Shown here: positions 27,555 to 36,525 of the stretch, in pieces
How the letters are laid out: each line of letters starts with the position of its first letter
Position numbering within the stretch: position 1 is the first letter of the stretch
Origin: Stenotrophomonas sp. 610A2
GTDB lineage: Bacteria; Pseudomonadota; Gammaproteobacteria; Xanthomonadales; Xanthomonadaceae
Reading direction: 5' to 3'
Assembly: GCF_030549615.1 (NCBI RefSeq)
Contig: NZ_CP130832.1
Location: 310,001 to 374,000 of the forward strand
DNA: 64,000 nt
Translations under genes and position numbers: made by a program
Notes under the pieces: generated by a model
Seen by the model: only the letters and a program-made list of their open reading frames with translations
Database searches by the model: none
What the model was told of the DNA's origin: nothing

Positions 27555-27745
27555 GTCGGTTCTGGCGGAATTTTCCGTCGGATTAATAGGGAAGCCGGTG
27601 ATGCCTTCAAGGCTAGTCCGGCACTGCCCCGCAGCGGTAATTGGGAACGACCCCGCCAACAGCACTGAGGCACAGGCCTTGGGAAGCGGCGGAGTAGGAG
27701 AAGGCCCCCGCCTTCCTGCCCATGAGTCCGAAGACCTGCCGACAG
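27555..27745 (+). promoter_or_regulatory. Cobalamin (B12) riboswitch in the nrdA leader
   Basis: The leader contains GGGAAGCCGGTG, then CACTGCCCCGCAGCGGTAAT, and ends with the B12-box sequence GAGTCCGAAGACCTGCC (27724-27740). Order and spacing match the cobalamin riboswitch family. It sits between the predicted promoter and nrdA, about 210 bases before the GTG start. Binding of adenosylcobalamin would be expected to shut off the B12-independent reductase when a B12-dependent class II enzyme can serve. Confidence 0.93.
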
Positions 27746-27952
27746 CCACGCGATGCACACCGCGTGGTGCCGGCTGCGGTGTCTTCGAGGGGAAGACGGC
27801 TGGTGACGTGGTGCCGTGGCTGCTGCCGACCCTGGGTCGTGCGCTGTCGCGGCTGCTGCGACGCCGTCCTTCCATGCTCGCTGCTCCGTACCGGCTCTGC
27901 TTCCTGCGCGGGCAGGAGCTGCGTGCATAACGTTTGCAAGGACACCATCGTC

Positions 27953-30337
27953 GTGACTGCCACTCATACTGACGTCGCTCCGGCTGAAGCCGGTTTTGAA
28001 CTGACCCCGCCGCCGACCGCCACCGCCATGAGCGTGACCAAGCGCAATGGCAGCACCGAGCCGGTAGACCTCAACAAGATCGTCCGCGCCATCCAGCGTT
28101 GCTGCGAAGGCCTGCACGCGGTGGACCCGATGCGGGTTGCCACGCGCACCATCTCCGGCCTGTACAACGGTGCCAGCACCCAGGAACTGGACGAGCTGTC
28201 GATCCGTACCGCCGCCCTGCTGATCGGCGAAGAGCCCGAATACGGCCGCCTGGCCGCACGCCTGCTGGCCAACTTCATCGGCAAGGAAGTCTCCGGCCAG
28301 GAAATCCATGCGTTCTCGCAGTCGGTTGGCCGTGGCCACGAAGTGGGCCTGATCAACGACCGCCTGCTCAACTTCGTGCAGGTCAATGCACGCAAGCTCA
28401 ACGACGCGATCGATCCGTCCTATGACCTGAACTTCGATTACTTCGGCCTGCGCACCATGTATGACCGCTACCTGCTGCGGCATCCGCATTCGCGCAAGGT
28501 CATCGAAACCCCGCAGCAGTTCTTCCTGCGTATCGCCAGCGCGCTGAGCGAGGACGTGCCCGAGGCACTGGCGCTGTACCAGCGCCTGGGCAGCCTGGAC
28601 TACCTGCCGTCCAGCCCGACCCTGTTCAACGCCGGCACCAGCCACGAGCAGCTGTCCTCGTGCTTCCTGCTGGACTCGCCGCAGGATTCGCTGGAATCCA
28701 TCTACGACCGCTATGCCGACATCGCCCAGCTGTCCAAGTTCAGTGGTGGCATCGGCGTCAGCTATACTCGCGTGCGTTCGCGCGGCTCGCTGATCAAGTC
28801 GACCAATGGCCACTCCAACGGCATCGTGCCGTGGCTGAAGACGCTGGATTCCTCGGTGGCTGCGGTCAACCAGGGCGGCAAGCGCAAGGGTGCGGCCTGC
28901 GTCTACCTGGAAACTTGGCACGCTGACATCGAGGACTTCCTCGAGCTGCGTGACAACGCCGGTGATGACGCGCGCCGCACGCACAACCTCAACCTGGCCA
29001 ACTGGGTGCCGGACCTGTTCATGCAGCGTGTCGAAGCCGACCAGGAATGGTCGCTGTTCGATCCGCGCGTGGTGCCGGAGCTGACCGACCTGTTCGGTCC
29101 GGCCTTCGAGCAGGCCTATGTGCAGGCCGAAACCCAGGGCAAGGCACGCAAGACCGTGTCGGCACGCAAGCTGTACTCGCGGATGATGCGCACCCTGGCC
29201 GAGACCGGCAACGGTTGGATGACGTTCAAGGACAAGTGCAACCTGGCCAGCAACCAGACCCTGCGCGCCGGCAACGTGATCCACCTGTCCAACCTGTGCA
29301 CCGAGATCCTGGAGATCACCTCCAACGACGAGACCGCGGTCTGCAACCTGGGCTCGATCAATCTCGGCAACCACCTCGACGCACATGGCGATTTCGATTT
29401 CGAGAAGCTGGCCGAGACCGTGCGCCTGGCCGTGCGCCAGCTTGACCGCGTCATCGACCTGAACTTCTACCCGATCGAAACCGCCCGCCGCGGCAACCTG
29501 CGCTGGCGTCCGGTCGGCCTGGGCTGCATGGGCCTGCAGGACGTGTTCTTCCGCAAGCGCCTGGCCTTCGACTCCGCCGAAGCACGTACGCTGTCGACCA
29601 AGATCGCCGAGACCATCTATTTCCACGCGCTGGAAGTGTCCTGCGAACTGGCCCAGGAACGCGGCAAGCACCCCTCGTTCAACGACACCCGCGCCGCCCA
29701 CGGCGAGCTGCAGTTCGATGCCTGGAACGTGGTGCCGGACGACGTCGAGCGTTGGGACGCACTGCGTGAGCGCATCAAGCAGCACGGCCTGCGCAACTCG
29801 CTGATCATCGCGATCGCGCCGACCGCGACCATCGCTTCCATCGCCGGTTGCTACGAGTGCGTCGAGCCGCAGGTGTCCAACCTGTTCAAGCGCGAAACCC
29901 TGTCCGGCGACTTCCTGCAGATCAACCGCCACCTGGTTGCCGAGCTGAAGCAGCTGGGCCTGTGGACGCCGGAAGTGCGCGATGCGATCAAGCTGGCCGA
30001 CGGTTCCATCCAGAGCCTGCAGCAGATCCCGGAAACCCTGCGCCACATCTACCGCACCGCATGGGAACTGCCGATGCGTTCGCTGATCGACATGGCAGCT
30101 GCACGTGGTGCCTATATCGACCAGTCGGCCTCGCTCAACCTGTTCATGGAAAGCCCGAACATCGGCGCGATGTCGTCCATGTACATGTACGCCTGGAAGC
30201 AGGGCATCAAGACCACGTATTACCTGCGTTCGCGTCCGGCTACCAAGATCGCCAAGACCACGGTCAGCAGCTACACCCCGGTGGAAGCCGTGGCCTGCTC
30301 GCTGGAAAACCCGGAAGCCTGCGAAGCCTGCCAGTAA
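27953..30337 (+). CDS. nrdA: Ribonucleoside-diphosphate reductase, alpha subunit (class I)
   Basis: The protein (794 residues from GTG at 27953) reduces ribonucleoside diphosphates to deoxy forms. An ATP-cone at about 25-115 begins VTKRNGSTEPVDLNKIVRAI. The catalytic barrel includes LSSCFLLDSPQDSLE, NLCTEILEIT with the active Cys, and PTATIASIAGCYECVEP; the C-terminus has the redox pair CEAC. AAGGA ten bases before the GTG supports this start. The open frame reaches back into the riboswitch, which is not coding. nrdB follows after a family B repeat. Confidence 0.96.
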   Translation: MTATHTDVAPAEAGFELTPPPTATAMSVTKRNGSTEPVDLNKIVRAIQRCCEGLHAVDPMRVATRTISGLYNGASTQELDELSIRTAALLIGEEPEYGRLAARLLANFIGKEVSGQEIHAFSQSVGRGHEVGLINDRLLNFVQVNARKLNDAIDPSYDLNFDYFGLRTMYDRYLLRHPHSRKVIETPQQFFLRIASALSEDVPEALALYQRLGSLDYLPSSPTLFNAGTSHEQLSSCFLLDSPQDSLESIYDRYADIAQLSKFSGGIGVSYTRVRSRGSLIKSTNGHSNGIVPWLKTLDSSVAAVNQGGKRKGAACVYLETWHADIEDFLELRDNAGDDARRTHNLNLANWVPDLFMQRVEADQEWSLFDPRVVPELTDLFGPAFEQAYVQAETQGKARKTVSARKLYSRMMRTLAETGNGWMTFKDKCNLASNQTLRAGNVIHLSNLCTEILEITSNDETAVCNLGSINLGNHLDAHGDFDFEKLAETVRLAVRQLDRVIDLNFYPIETARRGNLRWRPVGLGCMGLQDVFFRKRLAFDSAEARTLSTKIAETIYFHALEVSCELAQERGKHPSFNDTRAAHGELQFDAWNVVPDDVERWDALRERIKQHGLRNSLIIAIAPTATIASIAGCYECVEPQVSNLFKRETLSGDFLQINRHLVAELKQLGLWTPEVRDAIKLADGSIQSLQQIPETLRHIYRTAWELPMRSLIDMAAARGAYIDQSASLNLFMESPNIGAMSSMYMYAWKQGIKTTYYLRSRPATKIAKTTVSSYTPVEAVACSLENPEACEACQ

Positions 30338-30344
30338 AGCTCAA

Positions 30345-30468
30345 AGCCCCTCTCCCGCCTGCGGGAGAGGGGTTGGGGTGAGGGCGCTCTTGAAAGCACG
30401 TAGCGCCAACCCCCAGGAACCAACCCTCATCCGGCGCTACGCGCCACCTTCTCCCGCAGGGAGAAGGG
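30345..30468. repeat. Family B repeat between nrdA and nrdB
   Basis: CCCCTCTCCCGCCTGCGGGAGAGGGG with GTTGGGGTGAGGG is followed by CCCTCATCCGGCGCTACGCGCC and CTTCTCCCGCAGGGAGAAGGG. It lies inside the presumed nrdAB transcript, so it does not act as a full terminator. Confidence 0.75.
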
Positions 30469-30482
30469 AAAGGAGATCCAAC

Positions 30483-31502
30483 ATGTCCGATTCCCCCCGT
30501 CAAATGCTGCTCGATCCCGGTTTCGAGCTGACCCTGCGTCCGATGCGTTACCCGGACTTCTACGAGATGTACCGCAACGCCATCAAGAACACCTGGACGG
30601 TGGAGGAGATCAATTTCCAGATCGACATCACCGACCTGCACCAGAAGATGTCGCCGGCCGATCAGCACCTGATCCATCGCCTGGTCGCGTTTTTCGCCAC
30701 CGGCGACTCGATCGTGTCGAACAACCTGGTGCTGAACCTGTACCAGCACCTCAATGCGCCGGAAGCGCGCATGTACCTGTCGCGCCAGCTGTACGAAGAA
30801 GCGCTGCACGTGCAGTTCTACCTGACCCTGCTGGACAACTACCTGCCGGATCCGGAAGAGCGCTTCAAGGCCTTCGCCGCGGTGGAGAACATCGACTCGA
30901 TCAAGAAGAAGGCTGCGTTCTGCTTCAAGTGGATCGATGCGCTGCAGGAAACCAAGCGCCTGGAAACCCGCGACGACCGTCGCCAGTTCCTGCTCAACCA
31001 GATCTGCTTCGCTGCCTGCATCGAAGGCCTGTTCTTCTTCGCTGCGTTTGCCTATGTGTACTACTTCCGTTCGCGCGGCCTGCTGCCGGGCCTGGCCTCG
31101 GGCACCAACTGGGTGTTCCGCGACGAGAGCTGCCACATGGAGTTCGCGTTCGAGTGCGTGCGCAAGATCCGCGCCGAAGAACCCGACCTGTTCGACGCGA
31201 AGATGGAGCAGGAGGTCTACCAGATGCTGGAAGAGGCCATCGACTGTGAAGTGCAGTTCGCCGAGGACGTGCTGTCCGGTGGCGTGGCTGGCATCTCCAC
31301 CCGCGACATGCGCGAGTACCTGCAGCACTGCGCCGACAACCATTTCCTGAAGCTGGGCATGGCCAAGAAGTACAACGTGCGCAACCCGCTGCCGTTCATG
31401 GAACTGCAGGATGTGCAGGAACTGACCAACTTCTTCGAGCGCCGCGCCTCTGCGTACCAGGTCGGCGTGCAGGGTGAAGTCGCGTTCGATATGGCGTTCT
31501 GA
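30483..31502 (+). CDS. nrdB: Ribonucleoside-diphosphate reductase, beta subunit (class I)
   Basis: The 339-residue subunit houses the diiron centre and tyrosyl radical of class I reductase. Metal ligands are visible in EEALH, CIEGLFFFAAF and FRDESCHMEFAF. The radical Tyr is retained four residues after the ligand His (HVQFY), pointing to a class Ia-type tyrosyl radical. AAAGGAG six to seven bases before the ATG is a strong ribosome-binding site. It completes the nrdAB operon controlled by the B12 riboswitch. Confidence 0.96.
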   Translation: MSDSPRQMLLDPGFELTLRPMRYPDFYEMYRNAIKNTWTVEEINFQIDITDLHQKMSPADQHLIHRLVAFFATGDSIVSNNLVLNLYQHLNAPEARMYLSRQLYEEALHVQFYLTLLDNYLPDPEERFKAFAAVENIDSIKKKAAFCFKWIDALQETKRLETRDDRRQFLLNQICFAACIEGLFFFAAFAYVYYFRSRGLLPGLASGTNWVFRDESCHMEFAFECVRKIRAEEPDLFDAKMEQEVYQMLEEAIDCEVQFAEDVLSGGVAGISTRDMREYLQHCADNHFLKLGMAKKYNVRNPLPFMELQDVQELTNFFERRASAYQVGVQGEVAFDMAF

Positions 31503-31507
31503 TCGAC

Positions 31508-31629
31508 GCCCTCCCTTGCGCGAAGCGCGCTTGGCTCCCTCCCTTGCGCGAAGCGCAGGGGAGGGTTGGGGAGGGGTGCTTTACAGGCTTCTGAGGCTCC
31601 ATCAGCTTCGCGGCTTACGCCGCTCCTAC
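31508..31629. repeat. Family A repeat plus a reversed GTAG palindrome
   Basis: CCCTCCCTTGCGCGAAGCGC is followed by a second copy CCCTCCCTTGCGCGAAGCGCA and the arm GGGAGGGTTGGGGAGGGGTGC (to 31580). TTCGCGGCTTACGCCGCTCCTAC (31607-31629) is another GTAG-type palindrome, reversed, also seen at 37419. Confidence 0.72.
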
Positions 31630-31705
31630 AAAAGCTGCAGCCGCGTACACAAGCTGCACAGCTTTGCGGGCGTATCATCTGCACCAACTTACAGGTGATG
31701 CCTCC

Positions 31706-32110
31706 ATGACCCCCATCGTCGAAACCAATCCGCCGGTCGAAGTCCGCATGGCGGAAATCGTGTTCCCCAACCACACCAACCATATGGGCACGCTGTTCGG
31801 CGGCCAGGCATTGGCGTGGATGGACAAGGCGGCCTTTCTTGCCGCCGCCCGTTATTCGCGTTGCACGGTGGTCACCGCACGCTCGGACCAGGTCGACTTC
31901 AAGCTGCCGATCCGCATCGGGCAGATGGTGGAAACCATCGGCCGGGTGGTCAAGGTCGGCCGCAGCTCGATGCATGTGGAAGTCGAGCTGATCGCCGAAG
32001 ACCTGCACAACGGCGAACGCGCGCTCTGCACCAAGGGCACCTTCGTGATGATCGCGCTTGATGGCGAAGGTCATCCGACCACCGTGCCGGCGCTGCCGAC
32101 GCAGGCCTGA
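31706..32110 (+). CDS. Hot-dog-fold acyl-CoA thioesterase
   Basis: The 134-residue protein has the bacterial acyl-CoA thioesterase signature NHMGTLFGGQALAWMDKAAF with the helix and catalytic-type acidic residue, then VDFKLPIRIGQMVE and ALCTKGTFVMIALD. It hydrolyses acyl-CoA to free acid and CoA. AGGTGA stands before the ATG at 31706. A sirtuin gene follows within 12 bases, so they may be co-transcribed. Confidence 0.88.
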   Translation: MTPIVETNPPVEVRMAEIVFPNHTNHMGTLFGGQALAWMDKAAFLAAARYSRCTVVTARSDQVDFKLPIRIGQMVETIGRVVKVGRSSMHVEVELIAEDLHNGERALCTKGTFVMIALDGEGHPTTVPALPTQA

Positions 32111-32121
32111 GCCGCGCGGTG

Positions 32122-32982
32122 ATGACCACTTCATCGGTACCGACCGGGCGTCTGTCGCCGGCAGTGATCACCGAGTTGCCGGAGTTCATCGCCGGCCACC
32201 GACGCCTGTTCGTGGTCACGGGTGCCGGTTGCAGCACCGATTCCGGCATTCCCGACTATCGCGACCGCGATGGCCAATGGAAGCGCACGCCGCCGGTCAC
32301 CTACCAGGCCTTCATGGGCGAGGAAGCAACGCGCAAGCGCTACTGGGCGCGCAGCCTGCTGGGCTGGCCGCGCTTCGGCCAGGCCTTGCCCAATGGCACG
32401 CACCGTGCGCTGGCAGCGCTGGAAGCCGATGGTCGCATCGAGCTGCTGCTCACCCAGAACGTGGACTGCCTGCATCAGGCAGCGGGCAGCCAGACCGTGA
32501 TTGATCTGCACGGTCGGCTTGACCAGGTGCGTTGCATGGGCTGTGAAGCACGCAGCTCGCGCGAACACCTACAACAGCGCCTGCTGGATGCAAATCCCGG
32601 CTGGGACGCCTTGGAAGCAGGCATCGCGCCCGATGGTGATGCGGACCTCGAGGCTGATTTCTCCTCGTTCGATGTGCCTGCCTGCGAGGCATGTGGCGGT
32701 GTGCTGAAACCCGACGTGGTGTTCTTCGGCGAGAACGTGCCGCGCGAACGCGTCGCGGCAGTGCACGAGCATCTGCAGCGTTCCGACGCGGTGCTGGTAC
32801 TGGGTTCGTCGCTGATGGTGTATTCCGGTTTCCGCTTCGTCGATGCCGCTGCCAAGGCCGGTTTACCGATAGCCGCGGTCAATCTCGGCCGTACCCGCGC
32901 CGACCACCTGTTGGCACTGAAGGTGGAAATGCCCTGCGCCCAGGCGCTTGCCTTCCTGTTGGACGGCACCAAGACGCAGTGA
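32122..32982 (+). CDS. NAD-dependent protein deacylase (Sir2 family)
   Basis: The 286-residue protein has the Sir2 NAD motif GAGCSTDSGIPDYRD (near 30-44), QNVDCLH with the catalytic-loop Asn and Asp, HG with the catalytic His, and a zinc module with Cys pairs CMGC and CEAC. VLVLGSSLMVYSGFRFVD and NLGRTRAD complete the Rossmann part. It removes acyl groups from lysine with NAD. A GTG one codon upstream of the ATG at 32122 is also possible. Confidence 0.92.
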   Translation: MTTSSVPTGRLSPAVITELPEFIAGHRRLFVVTGAGCSTDSGIPDYRDRDGQWKRTPPVTYQAFMGEEATRKRYWARSLLGWPRFGQALPNGTHRALAALEADGRIELLLTQNVDCLHQAAGSQTVIDLHGRLDQVRCMGCEARSSREHLQQRLLDANPGWDALEAGIAPDGDADLEADFSSFDVPACEACGGVLKPDVVFFGENVPRERVAAVHEHLQRSDAVLVLGSSLMVYSGFRFVDAAAKAGLPIAAVNLGRTRADHLLALKVEMPCAQALAFLLDGTKTQ

Positions 32983-33041
32983 TCCACCACGCCGGTTGAA
33001 TCAGCGGCCGCTGCGGCGTGCAATGAGCGCCCCCACTGTTG

Positions 33042-34166
33042 ATGGACGTCCCCCACGTGAGCCAGCTTTTCTCGCCGCTGTCGCTAGGCCCGCTTTCCCT
33101 CTCCAATCGCGTTGTCATCGCGCCCATGTGCCAGTACTCGGCGCAGGACGGGCAGGCCACCGATTGGCATACGATCCACCTGGGCCAGCTGGCGCAGTCC
33201 GGTGCGGGCCTGTTGATCATCGAGGCTACTGCGGTCGAGCCGCGTGCGCGCATCAGCTGGGCTGATCTCGGTCTGTGGGATGATGCAACGGAAGCAGCAC
33301 TGGCCAAGGTGCTGGCGTCGGTGCGGCGCTGGTCGAGCATGCCGATCGGTGTGCAGCTCGCCCACGCTGGGCGCAAGGCGTCGACTGCGCGCCCGTGGGA
33401 CGGTGGTGGTGCGATCGCCCCGGAACAGGCGCACGGCTGGCAGGTGTTTGCGCCGTCGGCGCTGCCGTTCAAGGCCGGCGATCCCACACCTGCAGCATTG
33501 GATGACGCCGGCATCGATGCCGTGGTCGAAGACTTTGTTGCTGCCGCCAAGCGCGCAGTGCGGCTTGGTCTGGAGCTGATCGAGCTGCATGCCGCACATG
33601 GTTATCTGCTGCACCAGTTCCTGTCGCCGTTGAGCAACCAGCGCGACGATGCGTATGGCGGTTCGCTGGAAAACCGCATGCGCCTGCTGCTGCGGGTATT
33701 CGATGCGGTGCGTGCGGTGGTGCCGGCCAATGTGGCCTTGGGCGTGCGCATCTCCGCCACCGATTGGGTGGAAGGCGGCTGGGATGTTGCCCAGAGCATT
33801 GAACTGGCCAAGGCGCTGGAAGCGCGCGGCAACGACTTCCTGCACGTGTCCAGCGGTGGGCTGGATCCGCGCCAGCAGATTCCGGTCGAGCCCGGCTACC
33901 AGGTGCCGCAGGCCGCTGCGATCAAGGCCGAAATCGGCACGCCGGTGATAGCGGTGGGCTTGATCACCGAGCCGACGCACGCCGAGGAAATCCTCGTCGA
34001 CGGCAAGGCCGACGCGATCGGCATCGCCCGCGGCATCCTCTACGACCCGCGTTGGCCCTGGCATGCGGCTGCGGCATTGGGCGCACAGCTGACGGTGTCG
34101 CCGCAGTACATGCGTTGCGAGCCGCATGAGGCGCGCGGTCTGTTCAAGCTCGCCAAGCAGGGCTGA
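33042..34166 (+). CDS. Old Yellow Enzyme, YqjM-like NAD(P)H:flavin oxidoreductase
   Basis: The 374-residue FMN enzyme has the OYE barrel. LSNRVVIAPMCQYSA includes the Cys that marks the thermophilic-like/YqjM class, and QLAHAGRKAS, HAAHGYLLHQFLSP and DAYGGSLENRMR follow. IGIARGILYDP lies near the phosphate site. These enzymes reduce activated alkenes or detoxify electrophiles. A LysR gene converges on it. Confidence 0.93.
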   Translation: MDVPHVSQLFSPLSLGPLSLSNRVVIAPMCQYSAQDGQATDWHTIHLGQLAQSGAGLLIIEATAVEPRARISWADLGLWDDATEAALAKVLASVRRWSSMPIGVQLAHAGRKASTARPWDGGGAIAPEQAHGWQVFAPSALPFKAGDPTPAALDDAGIDAVVEDFVAAAKRAVRLGLELIELHAAHGYLLHQFLSPLSNQRDDAYGGSLENRMRLLLRVFDAVRAVVPANVALGVRISATDWVEGGWDVAQSIELAKALEARGNDFLHVSSGGLDPRQQIPVEPGYQVPQAAAIKAEIGTPVIAVGLITEPTHAEEILVDGKADAIGIARGILYDPRWPWHAAAALGAQLTVSPQYMRCEPHEARGLFKLAKQG

Positions 34167-34179
34167 CGCTCGCAAGGTG

Positions 34180-34200
34180 CCAGCGGCATGCTGCCGCTGG
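34180..34200. terminator. Hairpin between convergent OYE and LysR genes
   Basis: A perfect 9-bp stem CCAGCGGCA/TGCCGCTGG with a TGC loop lies three bases from the LysR stop and 13 from the OYE stop. There is no clear T-run; it may work in both directions. Confidence 0.5.
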
Positions 34201-34203
34201 TGC

Positions 34204-35142
34204 TCAGGCGTGGTCGATGTCGATGCGCCAGTCCGGCGGCAGGGCATCGAGGATGTGCTGCAGCAGCGAACGTACTTTCGGGGTCAGGTCGCGGCGGTCG
34301 CTGACGCACAAGAACAGGCGCATCGGTTCCGGCGAGGCCTGCGCATCGCTGCTGGCCTCATCCTGGAACAGGGCCTGCAGTTCACCGCGGGCCAGATACG
34401 GCGCGGCGACAAAGCTCGCCAGCCGAGTTATGCCTCCACCGCGTGCGGCCATCGCCGCCAATGCATCGATATCGTCGCTGACCAGTGCCGGCTGCACCTC
34501 GGCATCAAAGCGAAGGCCGTCGCGAACAAAGCCCCAGCGCAGATAGCGTCCATCCAGCGGGTAGCGGAACAGCAGGCAGCGATGCTCGCGCAGGTCTTCG
34601 GGGCTGCGTGGTGTGCCGGCGATCGCCAGATAGGCCGGTGCCGCACAGAACACGAACGGTATCTGCGCGATCGGCCGCGCCACCAGGCCTTCTTCCAGCT
34701 GCGGCTCGATGCGGATGCTGACATCCACGTTTTCATGGCCGTGGTCGACACTGCGGTCGGCAAGCAGCAACTCCATTTCCAAACGTGGGTAGCGTTGCTG
34801 CAGCGCCGGCAACAGCGGTGCCAGCACATGCCGACCAAATGCGACGCTGCTGGCGATACGCAGTGGCCCGGCGGGCTGTGCGTCGGGATCGGTGACCGCT
34901 GCCTGGGCGCGTTGCAGGTCGCGTTCGATATGCCGCACCTGCGCCAGGTAGACGGCGCCGCGCTCGGTCAGGGCCAGCTGGCGGGTGGTGCGGTTGAACA
35001 GGCGCACGCCCAGGTGGGCTTCCAGGCGGGCGATGTTCTGGCCCACCGCCGCCGCGCTGATGCCCAGGGTGCGTGCGGCAGCGGCAAGGCTGCCGGCGTC
35101 GGCGGTGCGTATGAAACTGCGGATCGAATGGAGAATGTTCAT
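34204..35142 (-). CDS. LysR-family regulator divergent from a DUF2798 gene
   Basis: The 312-residue protein has a LysR helix-turn-helix at the N-terminus (RTADAGSLAAAARTLGISAA) and an effector domain. The ATG at 35142 gives MNILHSIRSF; two more in-frame ATGs lie upstream (35154, 35172). It is divergent from a small DUF2798 membrane gene and convergent with the Old Yellow Enzyme. It may regulate either; the effector is unknown. Confidence 0.88.
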   Translation of the reverse strand: MNILHSIRSFIRTADAGSLAAAARTLGISAAAVGQNIARLEAHLGVRLFNRTTRQLALTERGAVYLAQVRHIERDLQRAQAAVTDPDAQPAGPLRIASSVAFGRHVLAPLLPALQQRYPRLEMELLLADRSVDHGHENVDVSIRIEPQLEEGLVARPIAQIPFVFCAAPAYLAIAGTPRSPEDLREHRCLLFRYPLDGRYLRWGFVRDGLRFDAEVQPALVSDDIDALAAMAARGGGITRLASFVAAPYLARGELQALFQDEASSDAQASPEPMRLFLCVSDRRDLTPKVRSLLQHILDALPPDWRIDIDHA

Positions 35143-35281
35143 GCCGGTTGGCATTTTCCGGGAGGATTGCAAAGAAAATCTTTATAAAGCGCCAAGCCCG
35201 TGCGATCTAGCCGTCTTCCGAGGCGCTGACTATCGTGCCCGGCCCGCAGCCCCTGATTGCTGCCTGCCTGGATCCCGCTGG

Positions 35282-35545
35282 ATGCTAGCCCCCCGTCCCA
35301 CCGCCCTTGCCCGCTGGAAGTTGCATGCGCGCACCACGCCCATTGTCTTCGCCTTCTTCATGGCATCGATCATGGCCATGCTGATGTGCCTGGTGATCAC
35401 TGCCGCCAATGCCGGCATCGATGGCCAGTTCCCGATGCGGGTGTTGTCCGCTTACTGCCTGGCGATGCCGACCGCCTTCTGCTGCGTGCTGGTGGTGCGG
35501 CCCCTGGTGATGCGGCTGGTGGCGCTGACGGTGCATCCGCACTGA
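35282..35545 (+). CDS. DUF2798 small membrane protein
   Basis: The 87-residue protein has two hydrophobic helices (about 22-44 and 56-80) and the family-like segments FFMASIMAMLMCLVITAANA and FVVRPL-type VVRPLVMRLV. Function is unknown. It is divergent from the LysR gene at 34204-35142, an arrangement often seen for DUF2798 genes. Confidence 0.72.
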   Translation: MLAPRPTALARWKLHARTTPIVFAFFMASIMAMLMCLVITAANAGIDGQFPMRVLSAYCLAMPTAFCCVLVVRPLVMRLVALTVHPH

Positions 35546-35643
35546 GCTGGCGGACGGGAAAACCGTGTCAGCTGCAACTGTCTTTGCTGGGAATCGACTG
35601 GAACGGTTACTTTCCACGACCCCACTGATAAATGTTGTTGGCC

Positions 35644-36495
35644 ATGCGTCCTGATTTCATCCTCACCCTTTCCTGCCCGGACCGCACCGGCATTGTTTAC
35701 CGTGTGTCCGGCCTGCTGTTCGAGGCGGGCTGCAACATCCTCGATGCCCAGCAGTTTGGTGACGATGAAAGCGGTCGGTTCTTCCTGCGTGTGCATTTCG
35801 ACATGAGCACCAGCGGGGATGAGCCGGTGGTGCGTGCCAGGCTGCAGGGCCTGGGCGAAGAGTTCGCGATGCAATGGGAGTTGCACGACGCGCGTCGCCG
35901 CGCGCGCCTGTTGGTGCTGGTCAGCAAGCAGGGCCATTGCCTCAACGATCTGCTGTTCCGCACCCATAGCCGCCAGTTGAAGGTGGACATTGCCGCAGTC
36001 GCCTCCAACCACAACGACTTCGCCGGGCTGGCCGGTTCCTACAATGTGCCGTTCCATCATCTGCCGGTGGGCGCCGAGAACCGAGAGCAGCAGGAACAGC
36101 AGATCATCGACCTGGTCGAGCGCGAGCGCATCGATCTGGTAGTGCTGGCGCGTTACATGCAGATCCTGTCACCGCGGCTATGCCAGGCGCTGTCGGGCCG
36201 TGCGATCAATATCCACCACAGCTTCCTGCCCAGCTTCAAGGGCGCTCAGCCGTACCACCAGGCGCATGCGCGCGGGGTCAAGATCATTGGCGCCACTGCG
36301 CACTACGTGACCTCGGACCTGGACGAAGGCCCGATCATCGAGCAGGACGTGGCCCGTGTGGATCATGCGATGACGCCGCGTGACCTGGTGCAGCTGGGCA
36401 GCGATACCGAGTCGCAGGTACTTGCACGTGCGGTGCGCCGCCATGTCGAGCACCGCATCCTGCTCAATGGCCATCGCACCGTGGTATTCCGCTGA
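35644..36495 (+). CDS. purU: Formyltetrahydrofolate deformylase
   Basis: The 283-residue protein has an N-terminal ACT domain (FILTLSCPDRTGIVYRVSG) and a C-terminal formyltransferase-like domain with NIHHSFLPSFKGAQPYHQA and a late Asp in TSDLDEGPIIEQD, giving the Asn-His-Asp catalytic set. It hydrolyses 10-formyl-THF to formate and THF, balancing one-carbon pools and purine synthesis. An ATG four codons upstream (35632) is an alternative start. Confidence 0.94.
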   Translation: MRPDFILTLSCPDRTGIVYRVSGLLFEAGCNILDAQQFGDDESGRFFLRVHFDMSTSGDEPVVRARLQGLGEEFAMQWELHDARRRARLLVLVSKQGHCLNDLLFRTHSRQLKVDIAAVASNHNDFAGLAGSYNVPFHHLPVGAENREQQEQQIIDLVERERIDLVVLARYMQILSPRLCQALSGRAINIHHSFLPSFKGAQPYHQAHARGVKIIGATAHYVTSDLDEGPIIEQDVARVDHAMTPRDLVQLGSDTESQVLARAVRRHVEHRILLNGHRTVVFR

Positions 36496-36501
36496 TCAGC
36501 C

Positions 36502-36525
36502 GAGCCGGATCAAACGATCTGGCTC
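36502..36525. terminator. Hairpin between convergent purU and pncA
   Basis: GAGCCGGATC and GATCTGGCTC form a 10-bp stem with one G-U pair and an AAAC loop. It fills the 28-base gap between the two stops and even overlaps the pncA stop. Confidence 0.5.

Noticed and set aside
27722..27952. N-terminal extension of NrdA from an ATG at 27722
   Set aside because: The region is the end of the B12 riboswitch and its expression platform, and codes no NrdA-like residues.
27392..30046. Leftward 884-codon frame over nrdA and the riboswitch
   Set aside because: Antisense shadow of a strongly supported gene.
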